Made by a program: the position numbers and the translations under genes
Source of the DNA: an uncultured Bacteroides sp.
Lineage (GTDB): Bacteria > Bacteroidota > Bacteroidia > Bacteroidales > Bacteroidaceae
Length of the DNA: 64,000 bases
Assembly (NCBI RefSeq): GCF_910585845.1
Contig: NZ_CAJUHF010000002.1
Location: 1-64,000 of the forward strand
Reading direction: 5' to 3'
Notes under the pieces: generated by a model
Database searches by the model: none
The model's input: the letters and a program-made list of their open reading frames with translations, nothing else
Told to the model about the DNA's origin: nothing
Part shown: one piece after another, positions 8,341-17,005 of the stretch
How positions within the stretch are numbered: the stretch's first letter is position 1
Layout of the letters: every line of letters starts with the position of its first letter

Positions 8341-9659
8341 TGATAACAGAAGATAATAAGAAACTGGCTCAGTGGGCGATGGACTTCGCCCTGAAGAATG
8401 GCTGTCAGGCAGCCAAAGTAATCCTTTATGCCAACTCAAACACCTCTTTCGAACTGCGCGATGCCAAGATGGATCGCTTGCAGCAGGCTTCCGAGTGCGG
8501 TTTGGGACTCAATCTCTATGTAGACGGTCGCTATGGAAACTATTCCACCAACCGCCTGAACAAGGCGGAGCTGGAGAAATTCATCAAGAATGGCATTGAG
8601 TCTACCCGCTATCTGGCAACGGACGAGTTCCGAGTGCTGCCCGATCCGGAGCGTTACTACAAAGGCGGCAAGCCCGACCTGAAGCTTTTCGACGACCGGA
8701 TCTCCGGTATCAGTCCCGACGACAAGGTAGCCATAGCCCGCGCCGCTGCCGAGGAGGCATTGGGCAAGGACAGCCGCATCATCTCTGTGGAGAGTTCCTA
8801 CAGCGACGGTGAGAATGCTTCCTACCGCCTGATAAGCAACGGTTTCGAGGGAGAATCCAAGTCTACCTGGTATTCGGTAAGCACCAGTGTGGCAATCAAA
8901 GGAGAGGGCGAGGCGCGTCCGTCGGACTATTGGTACGGAAGTTCGCTCTTCTACGATGCACTGCCGAAGACGGGCATCGGTGCCAAGGCGTTGGAGCGTG
9001 TGCTGCGCAAGTTAGGGCAGAAGAAGGTGCAGTCCGGCAAATATACGATGGTTGTAGACCCGATGAACTCCGGCCGTATGCTCAATCCGGTGCTGAGTGC
9101 GCTCTACGGTTCTTCTTTGCAGCAGAAGAACTCTTTCCTGATAGACAAGCTGGAGCAGAAAGTCGTTTCCGACAAACTGACCCTGATAGACGATCCGCAC
9201 GTCGTAGGTGCCACCGGTTCGCGTTATTTCGACGGTGAAGGTGTGGCGACAAAGCGTTGTCCGATTTTTGAGAACGGTGTGCTGAAGACTTACTTCTTCG
9301 ATACCTACAATGCCAAGAAGATGGGTGTAGCGCCTACCATCAGCGGTCCGTCGCGTCTGGTACTGACGCCCGGCGATAAAGACCTGAACGGGCTGATAGC
9401 CGATGTCTCCAAGGGCATCCTTGTGACAGGTCTGAATGGTGGCAACAGCAACAGTAACACCGGTGACTTCTCCTACGGCATCGAAGGCTTCCTGATAGAG
9501 AACGGCAAGCTGACCCAGCCGGTCAATGAAATGAATGTTACCGGAAACTTCCTCACCTTGTGGAGCTCGCTCGCTGCCATTGGCAATGATGCACACAAGG
9601 ACCGCAGCTGGCTGATTCCTTCGCTGGTATTCGAAGGGGTGGACTTCAGCGGACTTTGA
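8340..9659 (+). CDS. pmbA: TldE/PmbA non-catalytic protease subunit
   Basis: This is the partner of TldD. The 439-aa protein has the TldD/PmbA fold (C-terminal GNSNSNTGDFSYGIEGFLIE) but no HExxxH, as expected for the TldE subunit. Residues 95-130 and the central strand region align in layout with TldD. There is no signal peptide (MITEDNKKLAQWAMDFALKN), in contrast to TldD. The ATG at 8340 overlaps the TldD stop by one base. A hairpin terminator follows at 9684-9730. Confidence 0.92.
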   Translation: MITEDNKKLAQWAMDFALKNGCQAAKVILYANSNTSFELRDAKMDRLQQASECGLGLNLYVDGRYGNYSTNRLNKAELEKFIKNGIESTRYLATDEFRVLPDPERYYKGGKPDLKLFDDRISGISPDDKVAIARAAAEEALGKDSRIISVESSYSDGENASYRLISNGFEGESKSTWYSVSTSVAIKGEGEARPSDYWYGSSLFYDALPKTGIGAKALERVLRKLGQKKVQSGKYTMVVDPMNSGRMLNPVLSALYGSSLQQKNSFLIDKLEQKVVSDKLTLIDDPHVVGATGSRYFDGEGVATKRCPIFENGVLKTYFFDTYNAKKMGVAPTISGPSRLVLTPGDKDLNGLIADVSKGILVTGLNGGNSNSNTGDFSYGIEGFLIENGKLTQPVNEMNVTGNFLTLWSSLAAIGNDAHKDRSWLIPSLVFEGVDFSGL

Positions 9660-9683
9660 TCCGGAGGCTTTTATGAAATAAAT

Positions 9684-9730
9684 ATCCCGTCCTTTCGCGC
9701 CTGATGGTGAGGGGACGGGATTATTTTTTT
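9684..9730. terminator. Terminator after tldE, probably bidirectional
   Basis: The arms ATCCCGTCC and GGACGGGAT are perfectly complementary. They are followed on the plus strand by TATTTTTTT and preceded by an A/T-rich stretch. It would end tldDE transcripts and possibly those of the leftward pseudogene. Confidence 0.75.
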
Positions 9731-10818
9731 CGGCGGAGGTTGGTCAAATGCCCTTCTCGTATAGTGTTACCGTAGAATATTATACCACCGTTTTTGTCAA
9801 TGATGTATCTGAGGGTTGGGTCTGTCTCGTTCATGGGTTCGGCAAAGGCATAACCGCTCGCATTGAATGGAGTTACATCTTTATAATGGTTTGTAGTCTT
9901 GTTCCCATTTTTGTCTATAAAGTATAACCCCTTACCGTCATTGATTATCGCTCTTCCAAATACAAAGCTGTTTACGCTTTTGTACTGGGGGGAAATCACA
10001 ATCTTGCCTTCTGCCGAACTGGTATCCACAAATCCCCATTTCCCGTTTTGGACTACTGCGACCAGATGGTCTGTTGCCTCTTTACCATATCCTCGGGTAG
10101 ATTTATAATTATCAAAGATGAATGGGATTCTGATTTCTCCTATGCTGTTTATAAATCCGTATTTTCCTCCTCTTCGGGCGACCATTAACAACTCGTTTTT
10201 ATTCTCTCTCCAACCTCGAAAATTTCAGAAATCCTTTCCCCTTTTTTGTTGATGACAAAGTATTGTTCGACAAGTTTGCCGTCAACCTCATCAGATATTC
10301 CCACAGAAGCGGTGCCATTGATGAATGGAGTGATATGGTCATAAATAAATGGGATGACAACCTCGCCTTTAGGGTTGATGTATCCGAATTTCTTTCCGTC
10401 TTCACTCACTGAGGCTAATCCTTCGGAAAAGGCGTGTGCTGCTTTGTATTTTGCAGCAATCACCCGTTTGCCGGATTTGTCAAAGTAGAGACAACGGATG
10501 CGCCTTTGCTGATTTCGAGTTTCGGACTGACGTTTTCGCCTACAGAGTTACAGCAGTCACTGATCGTGAGGCGTAGCCGGGGTTTTTTCTTGGCGATTTC
10601 CCTGTCCAGACCTTCTACTGAGATCATCTCTGATTGTCGGTTCGCACTGAGGCCCAGACACATCTGGGGATAATCCGATTTATCGTGCATAGAGCGTGTC
10701 CCGTGACCGGAATAATAGAAGAACACTACATCTTGTGGATTTATATTTATGCCGTCCAGTACCCGATGAAGGTTTTTCGGATTACAACGCCTTTCTTATG
10801 TTTAAATACTTTTATCAT
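9721..10818 (-). pseudogene. Broken caspase-like (C14) / WG-repeat protein gene
   Basis: Three successive minus-strand frames make one gene. The upstream part (about 10790-10530) has the caspase fold motifs FFYYSGHG and SDCCN, i.e. the His and Cys dyad. The middle (10185-10510) and last (9721-10191) parts hold WG repeats (GKKFGYINPKGEVVIPFIYD, GKYGFINSIGEIRIPF, GKWGFVD). Frameshifts lie near 10510-10540 and in a GAGAGAGA run near 10205, and the first part of the caspase domain is missing. A candidate start (MIKVFKHKKG) at 10818 is in yet another frame. Intact relatives pair a caspase with WG repeats, but a function is not assigned. Confidence 0.75.
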
Positions 10819-10873
10819 AATAAGAAGACACTTCTTCCTATTGCAAGCGGAATAACAATTCCAGTATTCGTTG

Positions 10874-10881
10874 CAAATATA
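10874..10881 (-). promoter_or_regulatory. -7 promoter box for the caspase/WG remnant
   Basis: On the minus strand TATATTTG fits TAnnTTTG about 55 bases before the relic start at 10818, so the promoter of the dead gene appears intact. Confidence 0.45.
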
Positions 10882-11063
10882 AGTATTTCTTTAATATAAG
10901 TCCGTTTTTTCTCTGTTTTTTTACTGTCAAGGTAGGTTTCATGTTTTTATAGGGTAATTTTGTGTATGAGTCTTATCATGTATACTGAAACTGTACATTG
11001 GATAAAATTTTATTGCCTTGAAAACCAGAGTATTACTCTCGTTGTTCTGCGTAAGATTCTGTC

Positions 11064-11102
11064 GGGTATGCATAAATCATAGCTTATGCATACCCCTTTT
11101 TT
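11064..11102 (+). terminator. Strong rightward terminator
   Basis: GGGTATGCATAA and TTATGCATACCC form a perfect 12-bp stem with an 8-base loop, followed by C and a run of T. No intact gene precedes it on the plus strand, so it may be left from a lost gene or belong to the neighbouring element. Confidence 0.75.
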
Positions 11103-11150
11103 AGTGTCAAAAGTGTCAGGTTTCACTATATGCCTAAAAAATTCCGCGCG
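11098..11150 (+). repeat. Left inverted repeat of the hicAB segment
   Basis: The repeat begins TTTTTAGTGTCAAAAGTGTC and ends AATTCCGCGCG. It is the inverse of 12226-12277. Confidence 0.85.
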
Positions 11151-11478
11151 CGATCATTAGGCTTTTTTATCCTGTATATTATTTATACTATGGCGAGGGG
11201 ATGGTTTCTTTTTGAATAGGAATGGCAGTATTCTCTTATATCTTGCCGGATATGTCTTTGATGTCTACTATTGATTCCATGACCTCAAGTCGGATATATA
11301 GGAAAGAAGCCCTAAAATTCCGCGCTTCCATAAACCGCAACTTCGTAATTGTGGGCGTCAGCTTTGAGTGTTGTCCGACCCCTGAGCACTGCATATATTC
11401 ATAGTAAAACAATGAATAAAAGTTTTATTTGTGTTCGTTTTATTACTATATTTACATAATATTTAAGTCCAAAGCGCT

Positions 11479-11712
11479 ATGAGTTACAAATCAGTGAAAG
11501 ACGTTGTAACTATGTTGTAGGAAAACGGTTTTGTTCTAAAGAGCCAGAAAGGTAGCCACATGAAATTTGAAAAAGATGGTAAAGTGGTTATTGTTCCGAA
11601 TCATAATAGCAAAGGCGTTGAGAAAGGCACTTATTACAACACTTTGAGGCAGGCTAAAGTAGCCCCCTTGTTCTCTCAATTTATAGTCAACAGAATTGAA
11701 TTGCGATTATAA
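11479..11712 (+). pseudogene. hicA: HicA-type toxin gene with an in-frame amber stop
   Basis: HicA toxins are small mRNA-cleaving double-stranded-RNA-binding-fold proteins. Read through, this is a 77-residue HicA: MSYKSVKDVVTML, amber codon (11518-11520), then ENGFVLKSQKGSHMKFEKDG and IVPNHNSKGVEKGTYYNTLRQA. The catalytic histidine is in GSHMKF. The stop replaces codon 14, in helix 1, and no other stop or frameshift follows. Normal translation would give a 13-residue peptide, so the toxin is probably dead unless UAG is read through. hicB follows 13 bases later. Confidence 0.75.
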
Positions 11713-11725
11713 AAAAGGAGGTAAT

Positions 11726-12049
11726 ATGAAAACAGTAGAAGTGATTGTAGAACATGCAGGAAAGAATTTGAGTGCTTATATCGAAGGCGCTCCAGTTATA
11801 ACTGTAGGCAATGACATGAAAGAGATTGAGGACAACATGAAGGAAGCAATTGAGTTGTATCTGGAAGATAATCCGAATCCTTGTGAAATTTTGTCAGGAG
11901 AGTTTGAATTGAAATTTAAGATAGATGCTGCTACTTTTATCAACTATTATAGCAGCATCTTTACCAAGGCTGCTTTGAGCCGGATTACCGGAATTAACGA
12001 ACGCCAGCTATGGCACCATGCTGCCGGAGTTCACAAACCTCGCAGGTAG
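11726..12049 (+). CDS. hicB: HicB-type antitoxin, probably truncated by an amber codon
   Basis: HicB antitoxins bind HicA and repress their own operon. The 107-aa product has the N-terminal partial RNase-H-like fold (VIVEHAGKNLSAYIEG, KEAIELYLEDN) and the beginning of a C-terminal helix-turn-helix (ALSRITGINERQLWHHAAG). The usual last helix is missing, but it is encoded in frame after the TAG at 12047: QLEKIQRGIQSLTKELAAIN, up to TGA at 12116-12118. The start at 11726 follows AAAAAAGGAGG, a purine-rich stretch unusual in Bacteroides. Whether the shortened protein binds DNA is unknown. Confidence 0.8.
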   Translation: MKTVEVIVEHAGKNLSAYIEGAPVITVGNDMKEIEDNMKEAIELYLEDNPNPCEILSGEFELKFKIDAATFINYYSSIFTKAALSRITGINERQLWHHAAGVHKPRR

Positions 12050-12126
12050 CAGTTAGAGAAAATTCAGAGGGGCATTCAGTCTTTAACGAAGGAGTTAGCA
12101 GCTATAAATTTATTATGATATGATTT

Positions 12127-12203
12127 AAGTTTCGCAAGTAACGTATGAACGGGTTGTCTGTTTCTTGTACTTTCAGTCCGTTCATACGTTACTTGCGAAA
12201 CTT
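12127..12203. repeat. Perfect 26-bp inverted repeat (AAGTTTCGCAAG family)
   Basis: The arms 12127-12152 and 12178-12203 are perfectly complementary across 26 bases, with a 25-base loop. The outer part of each arm is the AAGTTTCGCAAG motif seen in several other spacers. It lies just after the hicB read-through stop, so it could end or stabilise the transcript, though it lacks a T run. Confidence 0.85.
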
Positions 12204-12225
12204 GAATTAACATTAAAAGTATGTT

Positions 12226-12277
12226 CGCGCGGAATTTTTTAGGCATAAGTGAAACCTGAAACTTTTGACACTAAAAA
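12226..12277 (-). repeat. Right inverted repeat of the hicAB segment
   Basis: This is the inverse copy of 11098-11150, beginning CGCGCGGAATTTTTTAGGC. Confidence 0.85.
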
Positions 12278-12323
12278 TAGCCTGGGAAATACAGATTTTT
12301 TCCTCTTATGAAAACAATCCTTT

Positions 12324-12437
12324 CGTCTCGTGAGACGAAAAAAATAGTCCCGTGAGACGATTCTTTCCATTTCACGAGATAAAAAAATCCGTCCTATGGG
12401 CTGAAATATTTCGCCTCACGGAACGGATTTTTTCGTG
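12324..12437. repeat. CGTGAGACG palindrome cluster
   Basis: Four to five variants of CGTCyCGTGAGACGAAAA lie in a row. The first is CGTCTCGTGAGACG, itself a palindrome. The last pair forms a hairpin with AAAAAAATCCGT and ACGGATTTTTT as outer arms, which looks like a terminator. The same family recurs at 42660-42760. Confidence 0.65.
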
Positions 12438-12521
12438 AAGGGAGGTTTCAAAAGATGCTCCCGAATAAACTCCTTTTCCGAATAATTCCTGTTTTTACAA
12501 TTTAATTTAATTCAATTCGAT

Positions 12522-12749
12522 TTGACTATCCCCCTTCAAGGAAATATCCGCTGGCCTAAAAATACCAACCCAAAAGATCGCTCCCCCCGTTTTAAAGAAG
12601 AATTCGTTCAGGAGTATTTCGCCAAACACGACAATCCTCAATTTCCATCTGCATGGAAAACCTTGGAGCATGTTTCCTTTGGAACATTATCCAAGCTATA
12701 TTGGGGAAATCCGAACCGTTGTGGCAATGCTGAATCTGAATTGTATTAA
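12522..12749 (+). pseudogene. Fragment of an Abi_2-family (abortive infection) gene
   Basis: The frame reads RFKEEFVQEYFAKHDNPQF then PSAWKTLEHVSFGTLSKLYW, which matches in form the middle of AbiD/AbiF-like proteins. These are ~300 aa and usually end in an arginine/histidine-rich RNCAHH-type motif, which is absent here. Both ends are missing, so this is a remnant of a phage-exclusion gene. It lies between the repeat cluster and the tRNA gene. Confidence 0.55.
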
Positions 12750-12916
12750 TCAATTCACTGCATCGAAATAATCTTTTCGGTGTATTTGATATCCGAGAGG
12801 TCTTACACATTTTGAACAACGAAGGCCGCAATTAGGTGTCGGGAAACCTGCGACAGACAGAGAAATTAAATAAAAAAGAGGATTTTTCCGAAGAAAAACC
12901 CTCCAAAGTAAACTTG

Positions 12917-12998
12917 TGCGGGTGATAGGACTCGAACCTACACGCCTCGCGGCACCAGATCCTAAGTCTGGCGCGGCTGCCAATTACGCCACACCCGC
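12917..12998 (-). tRNA. tRNA-Leu, anticodon UAG
   Basis: The minus strand folds as a class II tRNA of 82 bases. The acceptor stem is GCGGGTG/CACCCGC. The anticodon stem-loop CCAGA-CTTAGGA-TCTGG has anticodon UAG (reads CUA). A long variable arm (GCCGCGAGGCG) and the T arm TAGG-TTCGAGT-CCTA complete it. The CCA end is not encoded. It lies at the edge of the decayed region, as tRNA genes often do where elements have integrated. Confidence 0.95.
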
Positions 12999-13072
12999 AG
13001 TGGCTTTTTTCATAAAGCGTCGGCAAAGATAGGAAGATTTTTCTTTCCGGCAAAAGTTTAAGGCAGAAAGTG

Positions 13073-13101
13073 TTTGGCAAAATAGAAAATTGCTACATTT
13101 G
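13073..13101 (+). promoter_or_regulatory. Promoter of the GH106 pseudogene
   Basis: TTTG at 13073-13076 and TACATTTG at 13094-13101, 17 bases apart, fit the Bacteroides -33/-7 pattern. The ATG at 13132 is 30 bases downstream. Confidence 0.6.
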
Positions 13102-13131
13102 TACGACTTAATTTTTTTAGACCGATATGCG

Positions 13132-15043
13132 ATGAAAAGACAATTACTTGCTGTTTGTTTAAGCTTAGTGGCGCTCGGTTGTTCTTCTTGTTTCGGCAGA
13201 AAGGACAGCCTTGCGAAAGAAAGTGTAGAAATGATAAGAGAAGGATTTCAGAAAGTGCCCGACAGCGTACGCTTGGCTGTATACTGGTATTGGATGTCCG
13301 ACAACATATCGGTTCGTGGAGTCGAAGGAGACCTTCTGTCTATGAAAGAAGCAGGCATAACCAGAGCTTTCATAGGAAATATCGGCGGGCAAGGAGTTCC
13401 TTATGGAAAAGCCAGGATGTTTTCGGACGAATGATAGGAAGTCCTGCATGCAGCGTTGAAGAAAGCTTCTGACTTGACATAGAGATCGGCATCTTTAACA
13501 GTCCGGGATGGAGCCAGTCTGGCGGTCCTTGGATCAAGCCATGTGAAAGCATGCGTTATTTGGTTTCTGCTGATACGATGGTCTATGGGGGCAGACATCT
13601 CCGGATTACCTTGCCGCAAGTCCGCCAGTTTCCAAACCGATGGGAATTTAAGAGTTATATATCCAATACATATCTCTTAGAAAGAAACATCGGCCAAGAT
13701 GTACGTGTCATTGCGTATAAAAACCCTTCTCATGACGTATTTCAGGAAAAAGAGATTGTCGTCAAGAAACAAGATGGCGAAGAAAAAAGCTACGAACTGG
13801 CTCTGAACGATTCCGAACCGATCCGTAGTCTTTCGTTCTTTACCCATTCTCCGGTAAAGACTTCCGCATTACTGTACAAGAACGGTGACTTATTGGATGA
13901 GATAGACATTGACAGAAGCAACTTAAGAAGACAGATCGGTTTCAATCCTACTGCCCCCATCGTCATAGCAGTTCCTTCCGATTCATTATCAGGAAATGAC
14001 AGGCTGCAACTACAATTCAAGTCGGAAGGGAGTTGTGAGTTGACAGTAAAATATTCATCCAGACCCATGCTGGAGCGTTATGCAGAAAAGTCCCTGGCCA
14101 AGATGTTCCCGCGTCCTCTCCCCCTGTTTGATGATTACTTATGGCGTAAGCAGCCTCAGGTAGACCATAGTCTATGTATTGATCCGAAGGAAGTCATAGG
14201 TCTCACCGACAATGTTAAGGATGGGATATTGACATGGGACGCCCCCGAAGGTGACTGTTGGGACAAGCTTCCGAAGCTCCTTTCCTTTACATCCACAGAA
14301 TGCTTTCCGATGGAGATCTCTATTTCATTTCCAACCAGAATGAAGAAATCCAAGCTATATCTCCCATATTCCGGGTGAGTAAGAATACATATCCGGAACT
14401 TTGGAATCCCGTAACAGGCGAGACAAGACCATTACCGGAATACTCAGTGAAAGAAGGCGGGATCGAAGTCCCTTTGCAATTTGATGCTTTAGAAAGTGCC
14501 TTCCTTGTTTTCAGTCCGATAAAAGGCGAAGTAAACGAATCCAAGAAAAACGTTCCCTTGCGGCAGCCTGTTGCCACACTGAATGACAGATGGGAAGTAA
14601 CATTCCGTTCCGTATATACAACTCCGATGACTTTTGTCATGGATAGTCTGACCTGTTGGACCAAACTGGAAGACAGAATACTACGCCACCATTCCGGTGA
14701 AGCTGTTTATGAAAAGAGTTTTCATTGGAATGGGCAAGATTCAAGCCGTGTCCTGTACCTTGATCTTGGCAATGTAATGGTAATGGCTACCGTACAATTG
14801 AACGGCAAGTATGTCGGAGGTGTCTGGACGCCTCCCTACCGTTTGAGAATCAATGACTATATACATCCGGGAGAGAACAAAGTACGGATTACAGTCGTGA
14901 ACAATTGGATGAACAAATTGATAGGGGATTTGAATTTACCCGAAAAAGAACGGGAAACCTCCGTAACCGTCAATCCCTGGAAGAAAGATACTCCGTCACA
15001 AGAATCGGGATTGTTGGGGCCTGTTCAACTCTATAGTGAATGA
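13132..15043 (+). pseudogene. Collapsed GH106 alpha-L-rhamnosidase gene
   Basis: The N-terminus is a lipoprotein signal (MKRQLLAVCLSLVALGCSSC) followed by DSVRLAVYWYWMSDNISV and ITRAFIGNIGGQG, typical of GH106 glycosidases, which cut rhamnose from pectin-like glycans. Lesions in order: two adjacent Trp codons have become TGA TAG (13432-13437); one base is lost near 13475, shifting into the frame of MRYLVSADTMVYGG; the catalytic barrel is deleted near 14253-14278, where NVKDGILTWDAPEGD jumps to FLYIHRMLSDGDLYF in another frame. The C-terminal sandwich domains remain to the stop at 15043. About a third or more of the ~900-1,100-aa family length is missing. Confidence 0.85.
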
Positions 15044-15081
15044 TGACTTCTTCAAATGTATGCGTGTCGAAACCTGAAGCA

Positions 15082-16071
15082 TCATCCGACTTTCAGCAAT
15101 TCGCGCGCCTTCTCAATGATAGTATCGACGCCCTTGTCCTCGTCTTCCTTGTCCATATCCACTTTCACGTCCGGCTCAATGCCAAATTCGATATGCTCTT
15201 TCTGCGCATCCAGGTGCGGACTTGCCGAAAAACGCACCCCCCAGCCGTTGGGAAGTTCGGAAGAGAAAGGAAGCCCTGAGCCTCCACCGGTCTTATCGCC
15301 TACAACGGTCACGTTGGGGAAATAGCGCATGGCATTCACGAAATCGTTCGTGGCGCTGTAGGAATGGCGATTGGTGAGTAGCATGACTTTCTTCTGCCAA
15401 CGGATGCTGTTGGAAGGCTCCAGGTAGATGGGTTCGGGAGCGGAGAAGTCGCTGTGTCCCTTTCCGGTCTTGTGCATGATGTAACCCGTAAGCACTTTCT
15501 CGTTGGTGAAGCGGGAGGCAATCCGGGTGGAGAAGGTCAGGTTGCCGCCGCCGTTGTTCCGTACGTCGAAGATCAACCCGTTGCATGCGGAAAGGTAAGA
15601 GAGCACTTCGTCCAGGTTGCCGTCTCCCACGCCGTCGGAGAAAGATTCATAATAGACGTATCCGACATTGTCTTCCAAAATCTTGTATTTCAGTCCGCCG
15701 GCAATGCGGTAGCTTTTTCCGAGGTAGGTCCGTTCGATAATTCCTTCGTTGAAGTTGCGCGGATAATCCAGATACCAGTCCCAATAGCGCGCCATATTGG
15801 AGGCGCTATACAGATTGACGTGCCCGTCCTTCAGTTCGGCAAGCATGTTGTCGAGCACCTCGAACAGGCCGTCGTCGGGCATGCCGGCAGTAATGAGCGG
15901 TTTATACTTATCATGAATCCCGTCCCAGTCTATCTGCTTGTAGTCCAGGAAACAATACTGCTCGTCGATAATCTTCCACAACGCCTCGAAGTTACCTCGC
16001 GGGGAGTCGTCAAACTCTTCTTCCCGAATGCATCCGCCCAGCAACGCAAGCAGGACGAACAAAAACTCCAT
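15082..16071 (-). CDS. S41-family peptidase lipoprotein
   Basis: This 329-aa periplasmic or outer-membrane-anchored serine protease of the C-terminal-processing type starts at 16071. The start gives a lipoprotein signal (MEFLFVLLALLGGC, Cys14), and the frame upstream is repeat sequence. The N-terminal helical part (NFEALWKIIDEQYCFLDYK) and ELKDGHVNLYS precede the S41 core FDVRNNGGGN. NRHSYSATNDF contains the probable catalytic serine, and GDKTGGGSGLP follows. It runs 32 bases behind the DUF3316 gene, probably in one operon. The substrate is unknown. Confidence 0.88.
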   Translation of the reverse strand: MEFLFVLLALLGGCIREEEFDDSPRGNFEALWKIIDEQYCFLDYKQIDWDGIHDKYKPLITAGMPDDGLFEVLDNMLAELKDGHVNLYSASNMARYWDWYLDYPRNFNEGIIERTYLGKSYRIAGGLKYKILEDNVGYVYYESFSDGVGDGNLDEVLSYLSACNGLIFDVRNNGGGNLTFSTRIASRFTNEKVLTGYIMHKTGKGHSDFSAPEPIYLEPSNSIRWQKKVMLLTNRHSYSATNDFVNAMRYFPNVTVVGDKTGGGSGLPFSSELPNGWGVRFSASPHLDAQKEHIEFGIEPDVKVDMDKEDEDKGVDTIIEKARELLKVG

Positions 16072-16102
16072 TTTCCATTTTCCCCTTTCCATTTTCCATT
16101 TA
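16066..16102. repeat. TTTTCCA repeat at an operon junction
   Basis: TCCATTTTCCATTTT, then TCCCCTTT, then TCCATTTTCCATTT, recur at a 21-base spacing. The same sequence (in either orientation) is found near 29140, 32333 and 37215. Confidence 0.6.
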
Positions 16103-16103
16103 A

Positions 16104-16964
16104 TTAATGCCTTTTCCTCAACAAATATAATTCCTTTACGAATCCGACCATAAAGACATGCGAATAGGTATGCGTCTTTATCCCGTTGACCTTCGACTGC
16201 TGCGCGTCCCACAGATAGGCGAGGCGCATCCGTGCCCTTCCCACAGGGAGGTCGGCAGTCAGCATCTGGCGCAGCGAGGGCTGGTTGTGCAGGGAAGTGA
16301 AGTTGATCACTCCGTCGTGGTTACCCAATGTAAATATCTCGTAGTACGACTGCCCGTAGTTGGGTGAAAACATGACACCCATGAAAGGCAGGTTGACCTG
16401 ATAGCGCAGAGAGACCGGATAATTCCTGATCCGCAGGTTCCATATCGCCATGCCGGAGGCATCCAGATTGACGTAGGCGCGTGCCTGTGCCGGATTGTTT
16501 CCGTTCCGCAGACTGTAGACAAAGCCGCCGTTCAGGTCGACAAGGCCGCCGGCAAGCAGTTTAAAGTTGGAAGTGATGGGGAAGTTGTAGTGCAACCCAT
16601 AATTCCAGTTGGCAAGGCCGGAGAACATATTGTTGTTGTCGGCACGGTTATGCGCATAGCCGACGTCCGCCTGAAAGAAACTTTGCAGGGAGAGTTTGCC
16701 GCCCATCCACCGGGTCATGCGTATGCTCTCGCGGGAGATGCGGAAGTCGATGCCCTTGTACTCCTGCGGAGAGAGATAAGTGTCGAACAGGTTAGTGCAG
16801 CCTACTCCGTATAGGGTTGCACGGGTGACGAAGCGCGTCCTTGCCGACGAGTCCGCCCTCAATGTTTGCAGCGCGCGATCTTCTTCCCTACTTTGCGCCC
16901 TCAGGGTTCCGCCCAGCAGAAGCAAGCATCCCGCCATTATACCGATTTTATAAATTCCCATCAC
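16104..16964 (-). CDS. DUF3316-type outer-membrane protein
   Basis: The 286-aa protein has a signal peptide (hydrophobic GIMAGCLLLLGGTLRA, cut before QSREE). The body alternates short amphipathic strands with aromatic ends (TRFVTRATLYGVGCTNLFD, NYGLHYNFPITSNFKLL), as expected of a small outer-membrane beta-barrel. The order and sequence resemble the Bacteroides DUF3316 family, whose function is not known. It is upstream of, and probably co-transcribed with, the S41 peptidase. Confidence 0.75.
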   Translation of the reverse strand: MMGIYKIGIMAGCLLLLGGTLRAQSREEDRALQTLRADSSARTRFVTRATLYGVGCTNLFDTYLSPQEYKGIDFRISRESIRMTRWMGGKLSLQSFFQADVGYAHNRADNNNMFSGLANWNYGLHYNFPITSNFKLLAGGLVDLNGGFVYSLRNGNNPAQARAYVNLDASGMAIWNLRIRNYPVSLRYQVNLPFMGVMFSPNYGQSYYEIFTLGNHDGVINFTSLHNQPSLRQMLTADLPVGRARMRLAYLWDAQQSKVNGIKTHTYSHVFMVGFVKELYLLRKRH

Positions 16965-17005
16965 TTCATGGTTGCTTGTCGCTAATCAATAGCAGTTGTT
17001 CTCAC

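Larger units (their letters stand above)
10882..11478. other. Intergenic region, no gene seen
   Basis: This ~600-base A/T-rich stretch holds a strong terminator (11064-11102) and the left 53-bp inverted repeat (11098-11150). A third short copy of its inner part (CCTAAAATTCCGCGC) lies near 11309. The only open frame (11222-11404) has no recognisable features. Confidence 0.5.
11098..12277. mobile_element. Candidate hicAB-carrying element with 53-bp inverted ends
   Basis: Bases 11098-11150 and 12226-12277 are inverted copies, identical except for about one substitution and a short gap. The 1,180-bp segment between holds only hicA, hicB and a palindrome. No transposase is present and no direct target duplication was recognised next to the ends. 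It could be a non-autonomous mobile cassette, an invertible segment, or the leftover of a larger element. Confidence 0.5.

Noticed and set aside
12917..12998. The tRNA with anticodon UAG as an amber suppressor
   Set aside because: Anticodon UAG reads the leucine codon CUA; amber suppression would need anticodon CUA.
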